64,000 nucleotides of DNA from Erigeron canadensis. Lineage: Eukaryota > Streptophyta > Magnoliopsida > Asterales > Asteraceae. This document shows, piece by piece, positions 45,679-56,000 of this stretch (the stretch's first letter is position 1; the number at the start of each line of letters is the position of its first letter). Location of the stretch: contig NC_057764.1 of the NCBI RefSeq assembly GCF_010389155.1, forward strand, positions 16,740,001 through 16,804,000, in the 5' to 3' direction. The notes under the pieces were generated by a model. It was not told the DNA's origin. It was given only the letters and a program-made list of their open reading frames with translations, and did no database searches. Both the position numbers and the translations under genes were made by a program.

Positions 45679-47556
45679 GGGGCAAGGGTGTAGTCGGCTA
45701 AAACCATCGGCAAAAACCATTGGCAAATTTGGCAAATCGGCAAAACTATAGCACGTGAATCGGCAAACACAATCGGCAAGTTTTGGCAAGCAAGATCAGC
45801 TAGTTTTGGCCGATGCATATGAACGTTGGGAGCGTATGAAAGTGACCGTTTTTTTTTTTGTTTTTTGTGGAAGTGAACGTTGGAGCGTCTGTGATGTTTT
45901 TTTTTTTTTTTTTTTCCTTTTCTAACTTCTATATATTCATACACATATTTATCACATATTTACCATCTCAAACAACAAACATCTATACTATCATCAAACA
46001 CCAAACTATCAAATTTCATAAGGCAAAATGTCTGACGATGAACTACCCGTGTATATATTCTTGAATTCTTGTCTTCGTCGTCATCGTCTCCTGGCAGCTT
46101 TGAGTTTTTGGCGTCTGTTGCTCTTACAGCCTTAGAACAAGACACTGCATCTTCTTCTGCACACTCATGAAGATATATTTGGAAAGACGGACACTCGGCT
46201 CATGAAAGATTGATGAACATGTACTTTGTGGATGAGCCGATGTTTGAGGACGATGTCTTTCGTACGAGATATTGTATGTCGAGGAGGTTGTTTTTGAAAA
46301 TTATGGAAGATATCACTGCAGCATTTCCATGGTTTCGGTCTTCGGCGAATGCGGCGGGTATTAGAGGGTTCTCAGCGATTCAAAAGTGCACGTGCGCGCT
46401 ACGGCAACTAGCGTACGGCAACCTCGCCGACAACTATGATGAGAGGTTGTCGTTCTCTACTAGAACGGCTCATGAGTGTCTAGACAATTTTTGCATCGCC
46501 ATAAAGTATCTTTATGGTGAAGAGTATTTGCGTTCTCCGAATAGCCACGATGTTGCGCGTTTATATGAGGCGCATGAAGCCTGACATCATTTTCCTGGCA
46601 TGATCGGTAGCATCGACTGTACCCACTGGAGTTGGAGAAATTGTCCACATAGTTTGCATGGGCAATACCACCGGGGTGATCATGAACGCCCGACTATCAT
46701 ACTTGAGGCCGTTGCTTCCTATGATTTATGGTTTTGGCATGCGTATTTCGGTGTTGCGGGCTCAAACAATGATATCAATGTTTTGAAGCAATCGCCATTG
46801 TTTATTCCCGAAGTGAATGGGAAGTCTCCTGAGTACGACTTTACCGTAAACGGGTACCGTTACGACAGAGGATACTATCTAGGGGATGATATTAACCCAC
46901 CATGGTCTTGTTTTCTGAAGGCGTATGCATACCCGGTCGCGAGAAAGGAGAAGATAATGAAGAAACTCCAAGAGTCCGCGAGAAAAGACGTTGAGCGAGC
47001 ATTCGGGTTTCTGAAGAACAAGTGGGCTATCATCGAACGACTGGCACGGATGAAGGACAAAGAAAAGATCACTAACGCAATGTTATTTTACATAACATGA
47101 TACTCAAGGACGACGGCAACGCGATATCACCGGTGTACATCAGGGATCCTTCTAACGATATTCGTGTTACCGACCCTAATTTTCTCCATCACTTACGTAA
47201 CGAAGAGACGCATTACATGTTACGTCGTGATATTACGGATCACGTGGGAGATCTAGATATCGATGTTTAGTGATCTTGTTTTTTTATTTTTAAGCATTTG
47301 TGTGTTTTATGTTTTAAATAAATGCAATGTTTTAATTAGTTGTATTGTGTGTTTTAAGTTTAATAAAGTTTTAGATTTGTTTTGTAAACTTTTTTCAATT
47401 GTCAAATTGACAAAAATTGGCACTATAACATGCACTTTGGCAAGATTTAGCTAGTTTTTGGCTAAAATTGGCTTGGACATGTGACGGCTCCTTATTGGTT
47501 AATTCCTTGTCAAAACTTGTCAAATTGCCACAATTTTGATACTACACCCTTACCCC
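45679..47556 (+). mobile_element. PIF/Harbinger DNA transposon, inactive
   Basis: It has 16-bp terminal inverted repeats GGGGCAAGGGTGTAGT and GGGGTAAGGGTGTAGT (one mismatch), with TAA target duplications (45676-45678, 47557-47559). Subterminal DNA carries many TTGGCAAA/TCGGCAAA words on the left (45700-45800) and inverted forms on the right (47395-47530). It encodes a DDE transposase pseudogene. The element sits in an older solo LTR. Confidence 0.92.
46028..47270 (+). pseudogene. HARBI1-like transposase (DDE_Tnp_4), three or more breaks
   Basis: The reading runs from ATG 46028 to TAG 47268-47270. After a frameshift in the Ser-rich N-terminus, the main frame shows RYCMSRRLFLKIMEDI, GIRGFSAIQKC, MIGSIDCTHW (first catalytic Asp), GSNNDINV (second Asp) and KDVERAFGFLKNKW (Glu). 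Stops at 46168-46170 and 46582-46584 are both TGA, each one C-to-T change from an Arg codon. Near 47076-47085 a small deletion shifts the frame, and the C-terminal HNMILKDDGN to DLDIDV block continues in another frame. The 3' flank has AATAAA-like signals. Confidence 0.85.
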
Positions 47557-48472
47557 TAACGTGTTAAGAAATAAAATTAATACCATTAGTTTGTTCATAC
47601 GTGGCAATCAATAAAATGAGCAATCACATATTCGTACGTGGCAAATAACAAAGTGAGGCAGCCTAATTTTAATCTCATCATCATCATTTTAACCTTAGTT
47701 ACTTATCCCAACTTTTGTTTTTACTCTTATCCTATTTCTCTCATTCTTACTTTTAAACCATAACAATAATATTGAACTTCTTTACAAACAAGTTAATGTG
47801 TATAAGAGACGGCAGCCGAATTCTAGCGGAATCAATTTGGGAGTGTAACCATAAATGACAATAAAGAATAATGCAATAGTAAATTACGTATGTGCATCAT
47901 ATTTGAAGTCGAAGGAAGAAAAGGAAACACATGGTCAAATCCTTAAACACATCTTGATAGAAAATCTTCACACTTAAGCATGAGGTAAATTATTGTAAAG
48001 TTTTGTTATCACTTAGTTTTTACAATTATGAACTTAAGGATTTGTTAGCTTGATTATTGAATGGAAGTTGTGGGTATTTTGGTATGAGGTATAGTTGAGA
48101 TGATATCTATTATAATTATTTTGGGATAAATACTTATTAGTTTACTTACTCGTGATTTTAATCGTGGTGTTTGGCAATTTAATAATTTGTCACGAATGAT
48201 ACGTCATTTGTGGACCGGATAAAGTTTAAAATGATGTTGTGAAAGGGAATGGTGAAAATGAAATAAAAATTTGCGATTAAGAGCCAAACACCTTCATTGG
48301 GTTAAATGTTTTGGGTTGGCTAGTAACAACTATATAATGGCCTACTTAATGGAATAGTGATCATATACATCGATGGGTATTGATAGGTGCTCGTAAAAGG
48401 ATATGATATTTTGGAGTAGTCAAGTGTCGTGGATAAGGTGAGTACATCTATTTATATATATTTGTACCATGG

Positions 48473-48840
48473 GGATTAACATGAATTATGTGAGACCGGC
48501 AGGCATTAATTCATGTTAACTTATGTTGTTGATGATGAGTAGAGAACACGGTACCGGGTGAGGAATTAATGTACATAGTGGTACTGGTATGGATCCATAT
48601 GCTATTGGTTGATTTGCTTAGGAACATTATGTAAGACTGGGGGGGGGGGGGGGTGTTAACATGAATTATTTGAGACCGGCGGGCATTAATTCATGTTAAC
48701 TTATGTTGTTGATGATGAGTAGAGACCACGGTACCGGATGACGACTTGATGTACTTAGTGGCACTGGTATGGATCCATATGCTATTGGTTGATTTGCTTA
48801 CGAACATTATGTAAGACCGGGTTGGCATTATGTTCCTAAG
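48473..48840 (+). repeat. Tandem duplication with a 15-G run
   Basis: A unit of about 183 bp, from GATTAACATGAATTATGTGA to AACATTATGTAAGACTGG, is repeated from 48656 with about ten differences. The join carries 15 consecutive G at 48639-48653, where the second unit instead ends CCGGGTTGGCATT. It lies in the solo LTR. Confidence 0.85.
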
Positions 48841-49422
48841 GTTACTGATGTGTTGGCCATGATATGTGTATATGTATATGGGTGTACTCACTAAGCTGTG
48901 ACGCTTACTATTTAGTTGTTTCCATTTTTATAGGCAATCCAGAAGACTGAGAAAATAGGAGGATTGTTGTGTAAAAGTGCTTCGGAGGCGGTGACATCTT
49001 AGAATGTACTTGTCATTATGGGTTAGTAATCCCTTATACCTTGTGCTTTTGGTATTTATGTACGCCTACAACAACTAATTATTGGATCATTTTTACCTAT
49101 ATATTTAATATCACCTTTTTAAGATGGTCTATACTTTAAAATATAAATAGGAAAATGATTAATCAACCTATCTCATATGCCTAAAAATCAACCTAAAACT
49201 TTAAAAATTTGACATGTGGACTCCACTAATTCTCTTTCCTAATCTTGCCCCCTGATTTTTCCATATGTCATCATCTTACTATTAGGCCTATCTTTAAGCA
49301 CATCAATTAGGTTGATTTATCATTATCCATATAAATATTGTCTTTAAAATGCTTATCGAAAATATTAAGTTTACAAATAAAAAGAATTTTAAATTGTGGG
49401 GCGTTACAATAGTTTGTTTATT

Positions 49423-49611
49423 AATACGAGATAGGTACCCGCGCAATGCGGTGACAGTAGTGGGGAAAACGGTCTGCTTTATTAGAGATTTTGGGTAGTT
49501 AGGTAAAGAAAAAAAAAGAAAAAAAAGTCCAATGGCAAATAAGGTATTTCAAAGACAGAAATATTTAATTTGAGGGGGGGGATTTGTTTTATTAAGGAGT
49601 AGAGATAGAGA
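49423..49611 (-). mobile_element. Short Helitron-like element
   Basis: Read on the minus strand, it starts TCTCTATCTCTACTCC (49611) and ends GCATTGCGCGGGTACC then TATCTCGTA (49423). This combines the same start and end types as the units at 880-1678. It is non-coding and next to the solo LTR. Confidence 0.4.
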
Positions 49612-49667
49612 TAATAATAGTATAGTAGTAGAGATTTTAAACATCAAATATTTAAATGAATTTAAAC

Positions 49668-49915
49668 AACAACAACTGTACCTAATCCCTGAGCGGAGTA
49701 TGGGGAGGTGAGCTATAGACAGTCTTACCTCTACCCAAAGGTAGAGAGACTGCTTTCATAAGGACCTCCGGCCAAGAAGATGTAAAAGCCGTAAAAAGGT
49801 AAAGTGTAACCTGTCTGTCGTAAACATGATAAGACGATATACCTGTCAGCTAGGTCCTCTGGGTATGACTACCTTAAGAGTAGAGAAAAGTAGCAAACGT
49901 ACGGTCTAATAATAC
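49668..49915 (-). mobile_element. SINE-like element (ACAACAACAAC end)
   Basis: ACAACAACAACTGTACCTAA then TCCCTGAGCGGAGTATGGGG, AGTCTTACCTCTACCC, GGTAGAGAGACTGC and GGACCTCCGGC match the well-known plant SINE pattern (Au/TS-like families read backwards). The 5' head is not well defined. A second copy of the end lies at 30398. Confidence 0.6.
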
Positions 49916-50249
49916 ATTAGCACATCAGTATATAAACTCAAGCAACCATAGTATGTAAATAACAACATAAAATGTAAGAACATAATAAATAAAATCTTAA
50001 TAAAATTTATAATAAAATTTAACGACTATTAAATTACGTAAATGGCTGAACACTGAGTTAAATAATCGACGGATACAAACAATATGTTTCCCACTAACAA
50101 TTTATATCGCCATTAACAACTTATATCGCCATGGGTTGTACGTGGAAAGTAATTACAACCGAATTCAATGTGGAAAAATTTAGATAAAATACTATAAAAT
50201 TCAATATATCTCAACAATGAGAATAAATAAGGTTGTTCGATGGTAAACC

Positions 50250-50671
50250 CAATGTTTTAAAAACCGGTATTTTAATTATACTGGTGTGAAAAAAATTTAC
50301 GGTATTACTGGTATTATCGGAATTACTGAAAATATCGGCCGGTACTACTATTTTAGTTTAGTTTATTATTATTCTACAAAATTTGTTACAATTTAACGAA
50401 AATAGTCAAAAAAACAATTATAATTCACTCAAAAATAATAACAAATAAATATTTCATAACAGAATATAAGGTTTAAATTAAACAAATAACAAAAACTAAC
50501 ACTAAAGTATCATAAAAACATATTTAAAAAAATTTCAAAAATAAATAAATGAAAGTACCAGAAAATACCGGAATACCGGAAATACCGGCCGGTATGAAAT
50601 AGTGAAAATACCAAAAAAAATACCGGAATTAAAATACCGGAAACTCTTAAATATCGGTATTTAAAACATTG
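50250..50671. mobile_element. hAT-type MITE with TACCGG word arrays
   Basis: The tips CAATGTTTTAAAAACCGG (left) and CAATGTTTTAAATACCG (right, reversed) are flanked by identical 8-bp duplications GGTAAACC (50242-50249, 50672-50679). The right arm is dense in ATACCGG; the left arm has ACCGGTATT and TATCGG. It is 422 bp and non-coding. Confidence 0.85.
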
Positions 50672-50679
50672 GGTAAACC

Positions 50680-51723
50680 CTATGATGCTAACAATTTTAT
50701 TTTATGTTTTTGGTTATTTTTTTTTACGAAAAAAGATTGTTTTGAGAAGGTATGGCTATCATTATTCAGGTGAAACCGAATCGTGAACGGGTATGGTACT
50801 TTATGTAATGTTTGTTTGTTGAAAAGAGCCATTAGTATGGCACAGAGTGGTCAGTGGTAGTTGGCTCACCAATTAAATGTTGATTGGTCAATCCCTGCTG
50901 AATCTCATTGGATCCAGTTTCTACATGGGACCCATTGGCCATTTCTATTGACTGATCTGCGGCCAAAAGCCCAAAACCATATAGGAGATGATATTTGTAT
51001 TACTTTTTTTATTTTTCATAATATCACATAAGTATCATTGCAAATTGTACAAGTATTAACTTCACAAATATGATAAAATAATTAAATAATTTGGTACTAT
51101 TATCAATTCTCAAACCATATAGGAACATAGTTTAATTAGATTATGAAAAAACATTATAACTAAAAGTTTTAATGTTAAATTGATCTTAAGGTGAAAGAAG
51201 CAAAGGATGGTTGTCAAAACTCAAAACACCCTTAACTTGAAATCCCAAAGCTATCAAACTTTATCATAGTAATTATCTTTTATAAAAATTTTTACTATCA
51301 ATACCTACCATAGTAAAATTATTACATAAATCATCTTCCTCAAATTATAATGAAAAATACCTCATGTAGTCATTTTATTCATTTTATAGGAATAATGATG
51401 CGTGCATCAAATCATAAAATATAACTAGATTAAACCGGACAAAACAAAAAAAAATTAATATTTTAAAAATAGGTTACAAATAAAATATAAAAAGTTAAGA
51501 AAAGCTTTTGTCAATAAAAAACCAAAACTATTAATCCATGAATTAATAGTTAGATAAAAATCTTTAATGATCTTGACTACGGTTGACAAAACAAATGATA
51601 ATTTAGGAGGCATGAAGTAACTTATTTCTGTTTTACCATATGCGTTATAGCGGATACCATTAACAGGGTGTAAATGAAAAAAAAAAAGAGAGAGAAATAT
51701 TGAGAGAGAGTTGCGTGTGTGAA
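50680..51723. other. Intergenic, no gene seen
   Basis: AT-rich DNA left of the Athila-like element. No supported ORF. GA-rich microsatellite at 51680-51710. Confidence 0.55.
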
Positions 51724-52816
51724 TGATAAACACCTAATCCGTACTACTTTAAGATATGAAAACGAACATGTTTTGTGAATGTTAATAGACGATTAGGACG
51801 TTTTTATGTTTGTTTAAGTGTTTCAGGTTGTTGGTGACAATTTGAAGTTAAATGGATCATAAACAAGTCAAGCAAAGTCGAGAATCAAGTCAAGAAGTGT
51901 CAAAGCAAAAATCTGGAAAATTGCCATTTCTGGGGCACAGTGCAGTACGCCCAAAGTGACAGTGCGGGACTGTCCTATCTGCACAACAATTCCGAATTTA
52001 TGGGAATTTATTATTTTCCAGATTATATATCTTTCTCATACGACTTGGGGAGTTACCACTTCATAATTTCACACACCTTGGAAGTTTTCTAAAACACACA
52101 ACATCCCAATTTCAATTCATAATTCCATGGAGATTCAAGTCTTAATTGAAGAATCAATGATGAAGATTATAGGCTAGGGTTTCTATTGATCATTCTCATG
52201 TAACAATTATGTAAGACTTTTATGTTCAACTTTTCTCATATTCATGTTGGATTAGATGTTTAATTCTTAATTGTGTTTTGCATCTAATGTTGTTTGGATT
52301 TGAATGAATGATTACTTGTTTATGACTTTGAATGAAATTCATCTATCTTTTGATTTCAAATTATTGTTTATCATGGATTATTGAAAGAATCTCTCATGAA
52401 CTTGTACTTCTATTTTAATGAATTAAAAATCTAGTTGTGTCAATTCCTCGGTTTTTCATTATCGTGAATCATCACAACCGATTACTTTAGTTCTTAAGTT
52501 CATTCAATCGATATGTTATAACGAATCATGTCTATGTGATTTCTAACGAATATAGGTTAGGTTACATATAAGAAAACAAAGTTTGAAGCATGAGAATGAT
52601 CCCTTTTATTTAATTGAAGTATTTGTCGAGTTATGATCAATTGTAGTTTTAATCAAGAATCAATCAATCATTCAATTTTATGTATGTCTAGTTTAATTAA
52701 CTTTGTAAAATTGTTTAACACTTTCCTTTGATTCCCTGTGGATACGATATTCGACTTATCCATACTAGTTATAGGTATTTAGTTTATATTTTTGATCGGT
52801 CCAACGAAATCGATCA
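51724..52816 (+). repeat. 5' LTR of Athila-like element
   Basis: It starts TGATAAACACC and ends CGATCA just before the PBS. The same start is found at 62885. The exact end is inferred from the PBS position. Confidence 0.75.
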
Positions 52817-52821
52817 AATTT

Positions 52822-52839
52822 TGGCGCCATTGCACGGGA
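52822..52839 (+). other. Primer binding site, Athila type
   Basis: TGGCGCCATTGCACGGGA lies five bases after the LTR. Athila elements use a TGGCGCC-type site matched to tRNA-Asp; here the sequence deviates at a few bases. Confidence 0.7.
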
Positions 52840-53013
52840 ATCGGTGTGCAAAGTGTTGAAACTTTTGTTCAATTAGTTTTCTTCTAAAATTTTCAGAAAA
52901 TCCAAAAAAAAAAGAATTAGTTTAGTTTTTGTTAATAGTTTGTTTATTTCCTTTTAATTTTTGTATTTCAGAATTACGCTAGGTGTGTTATTTGTGTAGA
53001 TTACAGGTTGTTT

Positions 53014-56000
53014 ATGCATACGAGGTATTCGGAGAAGAAATCACCTTTGTTGTTTGATCCGGAAATTGAGAAAACAGCTAGGAGAAACCGAGTACTTCAT
53101 CGTGTAAACAAGAGCGATCCCGGAAATATACCACCAATCATCCAACCAACCGAAATCCAACAAGAACCTAACCTTGAACAAAATGCCCAACCCCAAAACC
53201 AACCTCAACAACAACATCCACCCCGATCCGTGAGGAGTGGATTCACAACTCCTCACCGATTTGGAACACCAACCTTTGTTGGAGATGGATCACGGTATAC
53301 GGAGTCGGTGCATGAAAGGGTTGATAATTGGAATGATGGGAGGTTCGATGATCATGATGATGGATATGATTGGAATGATGGAGATGATTATGTGCAACCA
53401 CAAAGCATTCAATATCCTCAATATAACCAACCTCAATATGTCAACCAAGGACCAAGAATTCCTCATGGTCCACCACCACCCCGCCAAAACCGTCGTGGAA
53501 ATCACCCAATATACCATCCACATAACCGTGCCATGCCAAACATGAACTATCAACCTCCACCACAAGGAGTTGATAGTCATTTCCGACCCGCCATAGCCGT
53601 TAATGCTTCGCCTATAGTACCACCGGTGTTGAGGGGTAGAGCTTTTGAAGTTAGACCTCAATGTTTGAGTATTTTACCGAGTTTCTATGGTAAAGCAACG
53701 GAGGAGCCTTATTTGCATTTATCGGAGTTTGAGGCTATTTGTGGTACCATTGGAGGTCAAGGATTTTCTCTGGATGAAGTTAAACTAGTCTTATTTCAGT
53801 TCACTTTGAAGGGTAAAGCAAAGCAATGGTTCTTAGCGTTGCCATCGGGAAGCATCTTCACATGGGCTGAAATGCAACAACAATTCTTGGATGAGTATTA
53901 CACGATGCAAAAGACTAGTGACGCAAGAACTTCTATAAGAACTTTTCAACAACAATCGGGTGAAACTTTTCATGAAGCTTTCAAGAGGTTTAATGAGTTG
54001 TTGAGAACATGTCCACACCATGGGATTGCTAGATGGGAATTAATCACCGCTTTCTATGATGGTGTATTACCGGAAGAGAAAAGAGATGTGAACTCAATTA
54101 GTAATGGAACTTTCTTGACTAATCCCGAAGATGTTGATTGAGAATTTTTAGAGAAAATGAGCGTGAATTCAAAAAGACAAGCTCAATCAAATAGGAGAGC
54201 AAGGTATCCAATAGCTTCTTCATCATCTACAAGTGATCAAGCCACCAAAGATCGACTTGAAGCTTTGGAACGGAAGTTTGCTAAGTTGGGGAAAGCTGAA
54301 AATCAGGGTGTTGCTCAAGTTTCTCAAGAATACCCGATTTGTGAAAGTTGTGATGAACTTGGACATATGACTTTGCAATGTCCATTGATCCCGGAATAAG
54401 TTGAAGAAGTGAATCAAGTGTATGGAGAAAATAGACCATTTGACATGAACTCCAACACTTACCATCCGGGAATGAGAAACCATCCAAACCTTCGGTATGG
54501 AAATTCTTCAAATCAACTCAACCCGAACTTTCAAGGCAACAACCAAACCGGTGGAGCACCATCTCAACCATTCCAAGGCCGAAACTACAACCAAGGGAAT
54601 TACCAAGGTGGCCAAAATCAGGGAGGACTCAATAGAGGCTACCCGACGAACTATCAACAAGGTAATAACCAAGGTGGGCCTTCGGGAAGTAATGATGTGT
54701 CAACTCGGGAAATCATGGAGTACTTGAAAGAGATGGATAGGAAGAATGAAATCCGGGACAAGACGGTTGAAAGTTTGCAAAAGCAAGTAGGTTAATTGGC
54801 GGAGGATGTGTCGGAATTGAGGAAGAATCCGGGAAAGCTACCAAGTGACACGAAGATCAATCCACAACATCAAAGTGGCAGTTCAAAGAATATCAAGAAT
54901 GTGGAGATAAACAATGTAAGTACTCTTCGTAGTGGTAGGATTTATGATAATAAAGTTGTGCCTCCATCATCACTTGTTGATGGTGTAGTGGAGGATGTTA
55001 ATGATGACCAAGATAGTGAACATGAACTGGAATTTGTTTTGCCTAAATCAAATAAAAAAGTGTCTTTTAAAGAGGTAGAAAATGATAGGTCTAATGTTAA
55101 ATTTCTAGAAAAACAAGGAAAGAATATGGAGGGTAATACCATTCCTTTTCCCTTGGCTTTGATTGATCCAAAACTTAGGCCTACACTTAAAAAAAGAGGT
55201 CCTCATGAGGAAGAAATATGGGAAATTTTTAAACAAGTGAAAATCAACATACCTCTTATAGACATAATCAAACAAGTTCCGGCTTATGCTAAGTATCTTA
55301 AAGAGTTGTGTACCCAAAAACGACACCATAAACTTCCAAAGAAAATTGTTTTAAATGAAGAAGTTAGTGCCGTTGTGATGGGTATACTCCCACCTAAACT
55401 CCAAGATCTAGGAGCGCCTTTAATTACAATTCAAGTTAGTGATTTTAAAATGAACAAGGAACTTTTGGATATGGGGGCGGGTGTGAGTATCCTACCGGGT
55501 TTGTTGTATGATCAATATGACTTTGGATCATTGGAAAAAGTCGACACCACCTTGGTGATGGCTGATTTGTCACTAAAACTTCCAAGAGGAATTGTCCAAG
55601 ATGTCATAGTGAATGTGGAGGACTTTTATTACCCCGTAGACTTTTTGGTACTTGATTTTGCACCAAGCGGTAATGTTAGGCAGCCCAACGTTATCATGGG
55701 TAGGCCCTTTTTGGCCACCGCTAATGCATTAATCGATTGTAGAAGGGGTACGGTTGAAATGACCTTTGGCAACCGTAAGATTAGATTGAATGTTTTTGCT
55801 AGTGTTCCTAACCCCGTAGTTAGTGACGAATGCTTTATGGCGGACATCATTGATGAGTGCATTCCTCATGAAAATGAGGAATACACAGGGGAGACTTGTG
55901 TTTTGGTTGATAGGTTGATCTTGGAGCATAGTGAGACATTGAAGAAGGAGGAGAAAGATTGGGAAATCATGGTTGTTCAAGAAGGTAGACCACCATGGAC

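Larger units (their letters stand above)
45586..49408. repeat. Solo LTR (gypsy-type) with nested Harbinger
   Basis: It begins TGTAACACCC and ends GGGGCGTTACA, a perfect TGTAAC/GTTACA inverted end. Identical 5-bp duplications ATAGT flank it (45581-45585, 49409-49413). Without the Harbinger element (45679-47559) the LTR is about 1.9 kb. No internal retroelement domain remains, so it is a solo LTR left by LTR-LTR recombination. The family is not named; the style is of plant Ty3/gypsy LTRs. Confidence 0.75.

Noticed and set aside
47796..47810. ATGTGTATAAGAGAC, 15 bases identical to part of the Tn5 mosaic end used in library kits
   Set aside because: The remaining bases do not match, no adapter follows, and the flanks continue as part of the solo LTR. 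Probably chance; a read-level check would settle it.
53041..54511. Minus-strand and out-of-frame ORFs over Athila-like gag
   Set aside because: Shadows of the gag-pol frame, which holds all recognisable domains.
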